Part shown: positions 18,998 to 27,850 of the stretch, in pieces
How positions within the stretch are numbered: the first letter of the stretch is position 1
How the letters are laid out: each line of letters starts with the position of its first letter
From: Sphingobacterium spiritivorum ATCC 33861
Lineage (GTDB): Bacteria; Bacteroidota; Bacteroidia; Sphingobacteriales; Sphingobacteriaceae
NCBI RefSeq assembly: GCF_000143765.1
Contig: NZ_GL379772.1
Coordinates: forward strand, 186,001-250,000
Direction of reading: 5' to 3'
DNA length: 64,000 bases
Made by a program: the position numbers and the translations under genes
Notes under the pieces: generated by a model
Told to the model about the DNA's origin: nothing
The model's database searches: none
What the model saw: the letters and a program-made list of their open reading frames with translations, nothing else

Positions 18998-21900
18998 TTA
19001 GATTTTTGAAATATTTCCTAAACGATCTATTTGTAATTTTACACAGGTTTCTTTAATCATAGTTCCATCAATCGCTCGTTCCATTTTGTTTAATGTGGAG
19101 AATTCAGCTTTATTAACAACAGAAGTTGCAATATCCTGTCTCACAAAGAAAATCTGATTTCCCGTAAAACTCACCACTTTATATATTCTTTCACTGGACA
19201 TCTTATTAAAATCTATCATTGAAATATTTTCCAATTCATCTTCTGACGGAACATACACTAAATCATTTGGGGACAGATAAAAATCATCCACTCCTTTTAG
19301 ATCAACAACTGATAATCCTTGTTTTTGTCTTTCAATAACTTCATTTAAAGGAATGGTTTCGTAGCTTCTTTTTCCGTTTTTATCTTGATATATGGCAAAA
19401 AACAAATTGGTTCCTTTTGCAGCCTCTACATATTTCTCTTTTTTGTTTCCCGATTGTCCTAAAGGAAACTTACTTCCCAATTCAAAAACTCGGACTTTGC
19501 TGATTGACTGATGAGCTTTTCCATTGTTAAATTTTTCGATATTCTTATTCATATCTTCAATTCCTTCAGGAGAAAATGCCAGTTCGGGATTATTGTCTTT
19601 ATATTGAAGATAGTTTTTCAGAATTTTCTGAATCCCTGTATCTGTAATACTTCCTATCGTCTTTAGGTTAAAAGAGGTATCAAGGCTTTTTCTGGTTGCT
19701 GTCAATATCTTTCCTTTCGGTACTTTTATTCGTGGCAAATCAATTTTTCCTGAAACCGTCTCCTTATGCATCGGCTTTCTTATCGCCCAGTTTGTTCCTT
19801 TTTGTTCTACCCTTTCTTTTACTTTCGTACCTTCTTTTTCTACATATTTTTCATAGTAGTTGGTCGCTTTATTGATAACACGCAAATTCTGTTTAAAGCT
19901 CACAATTATGGTTTCCAAATGATTCTTAGCATCAATTGTAAAAGTTTCCCAGGGTTTCAGAAACTGTTTTGGAGCTTCACGCTCTATTCTTTCACCAGTT
20001 TGGGGATGATTATACGCTACCTTCTCAAACTTCATCAGTTTCTTTTTCAAATCATATCGTTTCGTATCTGATTTAGCCGATTGATTGTTCAATAAATTGA
20101 CGTGGTCTTTTGTAGCACAAGCGATCACCAATGCATCTAAGGCATGATGTCTGTGATCTATCCTTTTCTTTGAAAATCCTTTTGAAAATTCTACGGGAAC
20201 GGTTGGTAAAAATTTCTGATGGTTTTCATTCCAGGCAGTAAAATCTGTAGAATTTGTCAAATGATTCATCCGTTCAAAACGAGGTAAAATCAAATCATTC
20301 CAGACATCATTCAGCCCCCAGTCTTGTTTAAGCTGTGTGGTAATTTTTCCGTTCCCCGGCACTATATTTTTAGAATTCACGCCTTCATCCGTTCCGTCTT
20401 CTACCCTTACTATATTGGAAAGAACCCCCGAAATGTACTTACTGATATAACGTGTATCATTCATCTGCCGCTCAATCATCTTTTCAGGAATATCTTCCAA
20501 AAGCAGTTTATTCCTTTTACTTCGATTATTAGCGTAATGTTTCTTTATAAAATCCTCGTAAGCATCATGTTTTAAAATAGCAACTGATTTTCCGTTTCCG
20601 CATTCTACAATACTACCACCCAGCTTTTTAATAAATTCCAGACCTATATAATTATCTTTCAACTTATTTACTGCCGATTCGCAGATAATCTTATTCGTAA
20701 AGCTATCATCAAAATAACGGCTTTGCGGAATAATGTGTTCAATTTCATATTCCGGTGTAAATAACTTATTCAGCGGTATAATCTGTCCGGTATAGGGAGA
20801 TTTGTATTTCTGCTCCAGCCAGAGTTTGTATCTTTTTAAATCAGAAGAAGAAGGTTGTGCAGTTTTACTTATTTTCAGAATATCATCTTCAATTTCGATA
20901 TCAGAATTTAAAACACCTTCTTCGTAAATTTTGAGAATTTCCTGTTGCATAGGTGAAAAAGGCCGGACGTTTTCTACTGAATTATCATCCATCATTTCAG
21001 CTAATAATGCCTTGATGCGGAAATTGGTATTTTCATTCTCAGAGATTTGTCGGGTCAGCCTTTCCCTTTCTTCAGCAGGAAGTTTCATTTCTCTTCCCAG
21101 TTCAATATGAATTTCACGGAAGAAATCTTTTGCGCCGTTTCCATATTTCTGCCAGATGTCTTTCACTACACGAAGTGTCTCTGTGATTACCTGTTCTACA
21201 ATTGGGTTCCGAAGTGAGTGTTGCTTAAATTCTTTTAAAAACTCTTCCAGATCGTCAGCGGAGTTCCATTTGCCCAACATTGCTGCTTCTGAATGCCTTC
21301 CATAAACAATATATTGTACTAACCACAATTGCAACCCCTGAAAATCGGTTTCTGTGGTGAGATGTATAGCTTTTTCTCTTACTTTATCTTTAATATTTTC
21401 ATCATATTCTCCTGTAATAATTTTTTGAATTCGGGATTTTGATTGTTCACTAATATTATTGTAATTCCAAAATTTCCCCATTCGCATCAATGGCAACAAT
21501 TTCTTAATGGCCTTTTCAGAAAAAGCACCGTATTCACTTTTAAAAGGTGGAAACTTTTTGAAAGCCTCGAAGAAAGAATTATCTTCCAGATTATTTTTGC
21601 CGGCAAAAGATTTCAGTGCCTTTTCGTACTCAACTTTATCATTAACAGAATAGATAATATGCCAGATTTTCTGCTCCATTTCTCTTGTCAGGAAATCATC
21701 AGAAATATTTTCGACCTTATCCAATCTTGATAAAATCATTGTCTTCGTCTCGTTACATGGATATTTTTTATCTTCTACATAATTCCAGCGATGCGTTTTA
21801 TCATTGAGCTTAAAATGCTTCAGCAACGCTTTTTGGTCAACTTCTTTTCTATTGTTTAAAAATTCAAACAGACTTTCAAAATCGGCTTTGGTGTTCAAAA

Positions 21901-23278
21901 AATCCTTTGTAACATTCGTATCATCCTCTTTTTTGTAAATATTCAGGTTATACATCCATTGCCAGATACGGAATTCCTGATAATATGGATTGGATTTTGG
22001 AATAGCTTTCAGGTATTGTGTATGCTCTGTTCCATTTTCATCTTTATATTTTCTAAACTCCAGAGTACAGTTGGAAATGGATGATTTCTGGCTTCCTAAT
22101 GGTCTCTGATAAAAAATAATGTCCTCCATAAAAAGATGGACAAAATCTTTTTTGCTCAATGTCAGTTGATGCGCTTCATTATTTTTATAGAGTTCACGGA
22201 CACAATCGCTGTATAAATCATCTTGTCTTAGCTCCGGATGAAACTCTTTTTGTTTTTCCAGAATTTGTTTCAGCTCCGTTTTATAAAATTTCCGCTCAAT
22301 GGTACGAACCAGCTTTCCTTTTATTTTTTGTTTAGGATTTTTGAGAAGCGTTTCATAAATATAAGTTCCAACAGTTTTACGCGAGCTATCTATTTCCTGT
22401 TCGGTTTTCTTTTTAACCAAAGTCCAGTCGTTTTCGCCTGGTGCTCGGAAACTTCTTTTTTCATTACCTTCTTTATCTGTTTTTACAGAACCGTCATCAT
22501 TCAAATCAATCGTTACAATAAAATCTCTTGTTTTTTCCTTCCAGTCGAACAATGGTGTTTTGCTCGAACGTCGGTATATCCATCCATTTTCCAGAATCAA
22601 TGAATACCAGATATCTGATTTTCCTTTCTGCGGTTCATCTGCCAGAACATCAACAATTTTAAGAGAATAAAACTCAATTAATTTATTAGGGTTCTCTTCC
22701 TCCTCTTCACCCCTAAGCTGATAATACCCACGTTTCTGATTAAAATTCAGAAGAATCCAGGCTAATTCTTCTTTTTCTATTTTTCGACTCAATGCTTTTT
22801 TGCGCAGGTAATAAATAGTCCAGTCATAAGGGATTTTTTTGTTATCTTCTAAAAGCTGTGGCTGATGAGTTTTAAAATCCGAAAGCATTTCTTCAAAAGA
22901 TTTTTTGAAAATAAATCCTTCATTACTGTACACTAATTTTGGTTCCGTTTCTTCTTTGAACTTTCCAAATCTCTTAGTGAAATCAATCTGTGAAGCATAA
23001 TGTTCAGGCAAAAAACCTAAAACATTCAGAATCCGGTGAAGTCGTTCCCGACGCAATAAAAACCGCTCACGTAATCTCCTTACACTTCTGTATTTGGTAC
23101 GTTCAGCGGTTTGAGAAACGGAATTTCCCTTTCCAAAATCCCCCAAAATATCCTGTGACATTGGGATAATACGGCTGCCCATTCCGAGGATTTCTCCCTG
23201 TTTATTTTCAAAATCCTGTTTGATTAACGCCCATCCAATAGAATTCGTCCCTAAATCAAGTCCAAGTATATGTTTCAT
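18998..23278 (-). CDS. cas9: Type II-C Cas9 nuclease (1426 aa)
   Basis: RNA-guided DNA endonuclease, complete. RuvC-I is LGLDLGTNSIGW with D8. An arginine-rich bridge helix follows at about 60-85 (VRRLRERFLLRRERLHR). RuvC-II is IHIELGREMK with E726, HNH is YEIEHIIPQSRYFDD with H848 (a Glu where many Cas9s have Asp at 847), and RuvC-III is HHALDALVIA with H1044/H1045 and D1048. The C-terminal ~380 residues form the wedge and PAM-interacting region. All catalytic residues are present, so it should be active. It is larger than Neisseria/Campylobacter II-C enzymes but similar to other Bacteroidota ones. It looks more A+T-rich than its neighbours by eye, which could reflect transfer. Confidence 0.98.
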   Translation of the reverse strand: MKHILGLDLGTNSIGWALIKQDFENKQGEILGMGSRIIPMSQDILGDFGKGNSVSQTAERTKYRSVRRLRERFLLRRERLHRILNVLGFLPEHYASQIDFTKRFGKFKEETEPKLVYSNEGFIFKKSFEEMLSDFKTHQPQLLEDNKKIPYDWTIYYLRKKALSRKIEKEELAWILLNFNQKRGYYQLRGEEEEENPNKLIEFYSLKIVDVLADEPQKGKSDIWYSLILENGWIYRRSSKTPLFDWKEKTRDFIVTIDLNDDGSVKTDKEGNEKRSFRAPGENDWTLVKKKTEQEIDSSRKTVGTYIYETLLKNPKQKIKGKLVRTIERKFYKTELKQILEKQKEFHPELRQDDLYSDCVRELYKNNEAHQLTLSKKDFVHLFMEDIIFYQRPLGSQKSSISNCTLEFRKYKDENGTEHTQYLKAIPKSNPYYQEFRIWQWMYNLNIYKKEDDTNVTKDFLNTKADFESLFEFLNNRKEVDQKALLKHFKLNDKTHRWNYVEDKKYPCNETKTMILSRLDKVENISDDFLTREMEQKIWHIIYSVNDKVEYEKALKSFAGKNNLEDNSFFEAFKKFPPFKSEYGAFSEKAIKKLLPLMRMGKFWNYNNISEQSKSRIQKIITGEYDENIKDKVREKAIHLTTETDFQGLQLWLVQYIVYGRHSEAAMLGKWNSADDLEEFLKEFKQHSLRNPIVEQVITETLRVVKDIWQKYGNGAKDFFREIHIELGREMKLPAEERERLTRQISENENTNFRIKALLAEMMDDNSVENVRPFSPMQQEILKIYEEGVLNSDIEIEDDILKISKTAQPSSSDLKRYKLWLEQKYKSPYTGQIIPLNKLFTPEYEIEHIIPQSRYFDDSFTNKIICESAVNKLKDNYIGLEFIKKLGGSIVECGNGKSVAILKHDAYEDFIKKHYANNRSKRNKLLLEDIPEKMIERQMNDTRYISKYISGVLSNIVRVEDGTDEGVNSKNIVPGNGKITTQLKQDWGLNDVWNDLILPRFERMNHLTNSTDFTAWNENHQKFLPTVPVEFSKGFSKKRIDHRHHALDALVIACATKDHVNLLNNQSAKSDTKRYDLKKKLMKFEKVAYNHPQTGERIEREAPKQFLKPWETFTIDAKNHLETIIVSFKQNLRVINKATNYYEKYVEKEGTKVKERVEQKGTNWAIRKPMHKETVSGKIDLPRIKVPKGKILTATRKSLDTSFNLKTIGSITDTGIQKILKNYLQYKDNNPELAFSPEGIEDMNKNIEKFNNGKAHQSISKVRVFELGSKFPLGQSGNKKEKYVEAAKGTNLFFAIYQDKNGKRSYETIPLNEVIERQKQGLSVVDLKGVDDFYLSPNDLVYVPSEDELENISMIDFNKMSSERIYKVVSFTGNQIFFVRQDIATSVVNKAEFSTLNKMERAIDGTMIKETCVKLQIDRLGNISKI

Positions 23279-23283
23279 AATTT
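23264..23283. repeat. 20-bp direct repeat, copy at the cas9 start codon
   Basis: Twenty bases spanning the first codons and start codon of cas9 (AAGTATATGTTTCATAATTT on the plus strand) recur exactly at 23652-23671. The two copies bound a 368-bp interval holding the cas9 upstream region and the guide-like RNA. Confidence 0.9.
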
Positions 23284-23393
23284 GTAATCTTTAAAGACTG
23301 CTTCTGAAACCAATCCATTTGAAGTAGTCATTTTTGTTTATATATTTATAGTATGAAATTTAAAAATGAATTATTTTTTTTAAATAAATTTCA

Positions 23394-23404
23394 TAACTCT
23401 GCAC
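23394..23404 (-). promoter_or_regulatory. 11-bp site matching the guide-like RNA, upstream of cas9
   Basis: The minus strand here reads GTGCAGAGTTA, identical to the 11 nt just 5' of the repeat-like element in the RNA at 23437-23638 (positions 23578-23588). It lies 116-126 bp upstream of the cas9 ATG. A TTTG at 23407-23404 (minus strand) and a weak TATTTAAA 17 nt further on could be the cas9 -33 and -7 boxes, placing the site within the promoter. The flank on the PAM side reads TGAAATTTA. Confidence 0.6.
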
Positions 23405-23422
23405 AAATTTAAAATATTTTTT

Positions 23423-23430
23423 TATATTTG
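23423..23430 (+). promoter_or_regulatory. -7 promoter box of the guide-like RNA
   Basis: TATATTTG matches the TAnnTTTG consensus perfectly on the plus strand and predicts transcription from about 23437. No good -33 element is visible; a TCTG about 21 bp upstream is the nearest match and overlaps the 11-bp target site. Confidence 0.5.
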
Positions 23431-23436
23431 CAATAG

Positions 23437-23638
23437 ATATTGGTTTAGTAGCTTGACTGACGAGTTGAGCTTGGTAAGGTCCAAACTTATCATAAATGCT
23501 CCCCAAGGGCATTTAACTATTTCAATATCCAAACAAATAACTGTACACAAACTTAAAATTTCATAAAATTTTAGATCGTGCAGAGTTAGTTGTGAATTGC
23601 TTTTTATTTTAGGCTACTCTATTTTGAGTAGCCTTTTT
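23437..23638 (+). ncRNA. Predicted crRNA-like regulatory RNA (scaRNA-like) between cas9 and tracrRNA
   Basis: A ~200-nt transcript is predicted from a consensus -7 box to an intrinsic terminator (9-bp stem 23611-23619/23626-23634 followed by U5). Positions 23589-23603 are identical to the first 15 nt of the CRISPR repeat (GTTGTGAATTGCTTT), the part that pairs with tracrRNA. The 11 nt before it (23578-23588) match the cas9 upstream region at 23394-23404. The 5' half has two possible hairpins: GCTTGACT with AGTTGAGC (near 23461-23480), and AAATGC with GCATTT around 23497-23517. There is no ORF of note. Known analogues are Francisella scaRNA and streptococcal tracr-L; function here is inferred. 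Confidence 0.6.
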
Positions 23639-23651
23639 CATCCTACACCTA

Positions 23652-23671
23652 AAGTATATGTTTCATAATTT
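23652..23671. repeat. 20-bp direct repeat, upstream copy
   Basis: Exact copy of 23264-23283. Read on the minus strand it gives ATG AAA CAT ATA CTT, the first five codons of cas9, and then immediately a TAG stop. It is therefore not a functional second start. Confidence 0.9.
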
Positions 23672-23756
23672 ATTCGCAATTATAGTTTCCTAAATATATA
23701 AAAAATAAAATACATCCTAATTACGGTTTTCCGTATTTCAAATAAAAAATATTTAT

Positions 23757-23764
23757 TAACTTTG
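23757..23764 (+). promoter_or_regulatory. -7 promoter box of tracrRNA
   Basis: TAACTTTG is a perfect TAnnTTTG box. The usual distance to the start site puts the first transcribed base at or next to 23769, exactly where the anti-repeat begins. Confidence 0.7.
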
Positions 23765-23768
23765 TCTT

Positions 23769-23839
23769 GAAAGCAATTCACAATAAGGATTATTCCGTTG
23801 TGCAAACATTCAAGGCGGGGCAACTCGCCTTCTTTTTTT
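23769..23839 (+). ncRNA. tracrRNA
   Basis: About 71 nt. The anti-repeat GAAAGCAATTCACAA (23769-23783) is the perfect complement of repeat positions 2-16. Next comes TAAGGATTATTCCGTTGTG, resembling the UAAGG...nexus segment of Neisseria-type II-C tracrRNAs. A 6-bp terminator hairpin follows (AAGGCG 23812-23817, CGCCTT 23826-23831) with a U7 tail. The tracrRNA pairs with crRNA repeats, recruits RNase III and loads Cas9. It is read divergently from cas9. CACAA and TTGTG could also pair internally, a possible alternative fold. A small ORF overlapping here (from 23798) is not credible. Confidence 0.92.
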
Positions 23840-23933
23840 ACCCCTGCTTGTTGCTCTGACTGCGAAATACAAATATCTCCATACTTACTTCCATTTTTTA
23901 CGTTGTTATGCTATTTAAGTCAAAGGATTAACG

Positions 23934-23941
23934 TATTTTTG
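23934..23941 (+). promoter_or_regulatory. -7 promoter box of purL
   Basis: TATTTTTG matches TAnnTTTG and lies 34 bp upstream of the purL ATG. No purine-riboswitch-like fold was evident in the short leader. Confidence 0.5.
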
Positions 23942-23975
23942 TACTTTAATTCTACAAGACAACAATTTCATAGTA

Positions 23976-26900
23976 ATGATTCATTTCTTTGTGAACCAAT
24001 CGAACACTGTTTATGCTGTTCAAACTCAAAAAGATTTATCAACCGAAGATATCTCTAAACTCAACTGGCTATTTGGCAACGCAACCAAAATTGAAAGAAC
24101 CACTCTTGATGATTACTATGTAGGCCCTCGTGCTGCAATGATCACTCCGTGGAGTACCAATGCGGTCGAAATCACCCAAAATATGGCCATTGAAGGCATT
24201 ATTCGCATTGAAGAATTTCAACCGGTGACAGCTGATTTCACCGACTTCGACCCGATGATCTCCCAGAAGTATAGTGCACTTACACAGGAAATGTACAGTA
24301 TCAACATTACTCCTGAGCCTATTATGGATGTGGATGATATTGCTGCTTACAATAAGCAGGAGGGTCTGGCACTAAATCCTGAAGAAGTAGAATACCTCAA
24401 CAACCTTTCCGCAAAACTGGGTCGTAAGCTGACAGACTCTGAGGTTTTTGCATTTTCGCAAGCCAATTCAGAGCACTGCCGTCATAAAATCTTTAACGGG
24501 ACATTTGTGATCGATGGTGAGGCTAAACCGACTTCTCTATTCAAACTGATCAAAAAAACTTCTGAAACACATCCTAATGATATCGTTTCAGCATATAAAG
24601 ACAATGTGGCCTTTATAAAAGGTCCTGTTGTGACACAATTTGCACCAAAATCTGCTGATAAGCCTGATTATTACACAGAAAAGGAGTTTGAATCTGTGAT
24701 TTCCTTAAAAGCAGAGACACACAACTTCCCGACTACAGTAGAACCTTTCTCCGGAGCTGCGACAGGCTCAGGAGGCGAGATCCGCGACCGTCTGGCTGGT
24801 GGGCAAGGTTCTTTGCCACTGGCAGGGACAGCCATCTATATGACATCTTATTCCCGCCTCAATGAAGAGCGTCCATGGGAAAAAGCAATGCAGGAAAGAG
24901 ATTGGCTGTACCAGACACCAATGGATATCCTGATCAAAGCATCCAACGGAGCTTCAGATTTCGGCAACAAATTTGGCCAACCGCTTATTACAGGTTCAGT
25001 ATTGACGTTCGAGCATGAAGAAGATGCCCGTAAGATCGGATATGACAAAGTAATAATGCAAGCCGGAGGTATAGGCTACGGCAAGCTGGATCAGGCAAAA
25101 AAACATAAGCCACAGCCAGGAGATAAAGTAGTGATCCTGGGTGGTGAAAACTATCGCATTGGTATGGGAGGAGCAGCTGTATCTTCTGCAGATACCGGAG
25201 CTTTCGGATCGGGTATCGAGCTGAACGCCATTCAACGTTCCAATCCAGAAATGCAAAAACGGGCTTCCAACGCCATCCGCGGACTGGTAGAATCGGATCA
25301 CAATCCGATCGTATCCATCCATGACCACGGAGCAGGCGGACACTTAAACTGTCTCTCTGAACTGGTAGAAGAAACCGGTGGATTGATAGACCTGGACAAA
25401 TTACCTGTCGGGGATCCTACTCTATCCGCAAAAGAGATCATAGGTAATGAATCTCAGGAGCGTATGGGACTGGTAATCGGTGAAAAAGACATTGCTACTT
25501 TACAAAAAGTAGCCGATCGGGAACGTTCACCGATGTATACTGTCGGAGATGTCACCGGCGATCATCGCTTTACTTTCGAATCTAAAACTTCGGGAGAAAA
25601 GCCAATGGATTTTGCACTGGAAGATTTCTTCGGATCTTCTCCTAAAACCATTATGAACGATAGCACGGTTAACCGTACATACGCTGAACTGGATTATACG
25701 AAAAACGATATCCCTACTTATCTGAATCAGGTATTGCAACTGGAAGCAGTAGCTTCCAAAGACTGGCTGACAAATAAGGTAGACCGTTGTGTAGGAGGGC
25801 GTGTTGCAAAACAACAATGTGCCGGTCCGTTACAATTGCCGCTGAACAATGTCGGTGTAATGGCTTTGGATTACAGATCTGCTGAAGGTATTGCCACGAC
25901 TGTAGGTCATTCGCCGGTTGCTGCATTGGTAGATCCGGCTGCAGCTTCACGCACGGCTGTTGCCGAAGCACTTTCCAACATTGTATTTGCTCCGATCAAA
26001 AACGGACTGTCAGGTATATCCTTATCGGCCAACTGGATGTGGGCTTGTAACAATGAAGGAGAAGATGCCCGTCTGTATGAAGCAGTACAAAGCTGTTCAG
26101 ACTTTGCTATTGCCTTGGGCATTAATATCCCTACGGGAAAAGATTCCCTGTCCATGAAGCAAAAATATCCAAACGGAGATGTGATTGCTCCGGGAACTGT
26201 GATTATTTCTGCAGCGGGAAATTGTACAGACATCAATAAAGTAGTAGAGCCAGTCCTGAATAAAAATGCAGGTTCTGTTTACTATATCAATCTTTCAAAA
26301 GACACTTTCAAATTAGGCGGTTCTTCTTTTGCCCAGATTTTAAATAAAGTAGGTACAGAAGTACCGACAATTACGGATGCAGCTTATTTCAGAAAAGCGT
26401 TCAATACAATTCAGGATCTTATCAAAGCGGATCAGATCGCAGCAGGGCATGACGTAGGTTCAGGTGGTTTGGTAACCACTTTACTTGAATTGTGTTTTGC
26501 AGATGTAAATCTTGCAGCAAACTATAATCTGTCCGGACTACAGGAAACAGATAGCGTAAAAGCATTATTTAATGAAAATATCGCTGTTGTCCTTCAGGCT
26601 AAAAACGATGCTGCATTTGAAAAAGCATTAACGGAAAACGGAATTGAAGCGGTGAAGATCGGTGAAGCTGTCGAAGGTGCTGCTGTAACATTCAAAAATA
26701 ATGAAGATCTGTTTACATTCAACGTCGCAGAAACAAGAGATACCTGGTATAAAACATCATTCCTCTTAGATTCCAGACAATCTAAGAACGGAATGGCTCA
26801 GGAACGTTATAACAACTACAAAAACCAGCCGTTGAAATATGTGTTTCCTGCTCATTTTGATGGCAGAAAACCAACTATTGATAACAGCCGTCCTAAACCA

Positions 26901-27644
26901 AAAGCAGCGATATTACGTGAAAAAGGTTCAAACTCCGAGCGTGAAATGGCAAATGCAATGTATCTTGCCGGATTTGATGTAAAAGATGTACATATGACCG
27001 ATCTGATCTCAGGTCGTGAAACATTAGAGGACATTCAGTTTATCGGAGCAGTAGGCGGATTCTCTAATTCTGATGTTTTAGGTTCGGCCAAAGGCTGGGC
27101 AGGTGCGTTTCTCTACAATGAAAAAGCGAAAAAAGCATTGACAGATTTCTTTGCCCGTCCGGATACTTTATCTGTAGGTATATGTAACGGATGTCAGTTG
27201 TTTATGGAACTGGAACTGATAAATCCTGATCATGAGGTACATGGAAAAATGCTTCACAATACTTCACAGAAACATGAGTCTAACTTTGTATCTGTAAAAG
27301 TTCAGGACAACAATTCAGTTATGTTATCTACGCTTGCCGGATCAACTTTAGGGGTATGGATCTCACACGGAGAAGGTAAATTTAATCTGCCGCAATCTGA
27401 AGATCAATACCAGATCGTAGCGAAATATGCTTATGAACAATATCCTGCAAATCCTAACGGTTCAGATTACAATACGGCTATGCTGTGTGACAAAACCGGT
27501 CGTCATCTGGTAACGATGCCACACATCGAACGTTCGGCGTTCCAGTGGAACTGGGCTTATTATCCGAATGGTCGCAAAGATGAAGTATCTCCGTGGATCG
27601 AAGCATTTGTCAATGCCCGCAAATGGATTGAAAATAAAAAATAG
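23976..27644 (+). CDS. purL: Phosphoribosylformylglycinamidine synthase, large single-chain form
   Basis: 1222 residues. It catalyses the ATP- and glutamine-dependent conversion of FGAR to FGAM in purine biosynthesis, in the cytoplasm. The chain contains an N-terminal PurS-like part, a linker, two AIRS-like halves (FSQANSEHCRHKIF; AETHNFPTTVEPFSGAATGSG in part; later the second ATP site), and a C-terminal class I glutaminase domain. The glutaminase nucleophile is C1070 in SVGICNGCQLF, and HGEGKF follows. This fused long form is usual in Bacteroidota and Proteobacteria, unlike the split PurS/PurL/PurQ system. It is followed by a strong terminator, so it is probably monocistronic. Confidence 0.97.
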   Translation: MIHFFVNQSNTVYAVQTQKDLSTEDISKLNWLFGNATKIERTTLDDYYVGPRAAMITPWSTNAVEITQNMAIEGIIRIEEFQPVTADFTDFDPMISQKYSALTQEMYSINITPEPIMDVDDIAAYNKQEGLALNPEEVEYLNNLSAKLGRKLTDSEVFAFSQANSEHCRHKIFNGTFVIDGEAKPTSLFKLIKKTSETHPNDIVSAYKDNVAFIKGPVVTQFAPKSADKPDYYTEKEFESVISLKAETHNFPTTVEPFSGAATGSGGEIRDRLAGGQGSLPLAGTAIYMTSYSRLNEERPWEKAMQERDWLYQTPMDILIKASNGASDFGNKFGQPLITGSVLTFEHEEDARKIGYDKVIMQAGGIGYGKLDQAKKHKPQPGDKVVILGGENYRIGMGGAAVSSADTGAFGSGIELNAIQRSNPEMQKRASNAIRGLVESDHNPIVSIHDHGAGGHLNCLSELVEETGGLIDLDKLPVGDPTLSAKEIIGNESQERMGLVIGEKDIATLQKVADRERSPMYTVGDVTGDHRFTFESKTSGEKPMDFALEDFFGSSPKTIMNDSTVNRTYAELDYTKNDIPTYLNQVLQLEAVASKDWLTNKVDRCVGGRVAKQQCAGPLQLPLNNVGVMALDYRSAEGIATTVGHSPVAALVDPAAASRTAVAEALSNIVFAPIKNGLSGISLSANWMWACNNEGEDARLYEAVQSCSDFAIALGINIPTGKDSLSMKQKYPNGDVIAPGTVIISAAGNCTDINKVVEPVLNKNAGSVYYINLSKDTFKLGGSSFAQILNKVGTEVPTITDAAYFRKAFNTIQDLIKADQIAAGHDVGSGGLVTTLLELCFADVNLAANYNLSGLQETDSVKALFNENIAVVLQAKNDAAFEKALTENGIEAVKIGEAVEGAAVTFKNNEDLFTFNVAETRDTWYKTSFLLDSRQSKNGMAQERYNNYKNQPLKYVFPAHFDGRKPTIDNSRPKPKAAILREKGSNSEREMANAMYLAGFDVKDVHMTDLISGRETLEDIQFIGAVGGFSNSDVLGSAKGWAGAFLYNEKAKKALTDFFARPDTLSVGICNGCQLFMELELINPDHEVHGKMLHNTSQKHESNFVSVKVQDNNSVMLSTLAGSTLGVWISHGEGKFNLPQSEDQYQIVAKYAYEQYPANPNGSDYNTAMLCDKTGRHLVTMPHIERSAFQWNWAYYPNGRKDEVSPWIEAFVNARKWIENKK

Positions 27645-27665
27645 TCTTTCGGACGTATATTATAG

Positions 27666-27700
27666 AAATACCCTCTTTAGCTTAAAGAGGGTATTTTTTT
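27666..27700 (+). terminator. Intrinsic terminator of purL
   Basis: AAATACCCTCTTTA and TTAAAGAGGGTATTT form a ~14-bp stem with a tiny loop, followed by a U run, 22 bp after the purL stop. Confidence 0.9.
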
Positions 27701-27850
27701 ATTAAAACCTCTCCCTAACCCTCTCCTTTCTAAAGAGAAGGAATTGTTCCAGCTCAAATTCTCTGTCATTTAATTAAATGAAAAATCAGCATCTTTATAT
27801 TCGTAAATCTTAACCAATAAAGATTATAAACTCTTGTCATATCAAACATT

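Noticed and set aside
23394..23588. Terminal inverted repeats of an insertion sequence (TAACTCTGCAC / GTGCAGAGTTA)
   Set aside because: The inverted match is 11 bp with no transposase between and no target duplication directly outside it. Its position next to the repeat-like segment favours a guide role, though this alternative is not fully excluded.
23798..24058. 86-codon plus-strand ORF over tracrRNA and the purL start
   Set aside because: It overlaps the tracrRNA terminator and the purL coding region in another frame, with no protein-like features.
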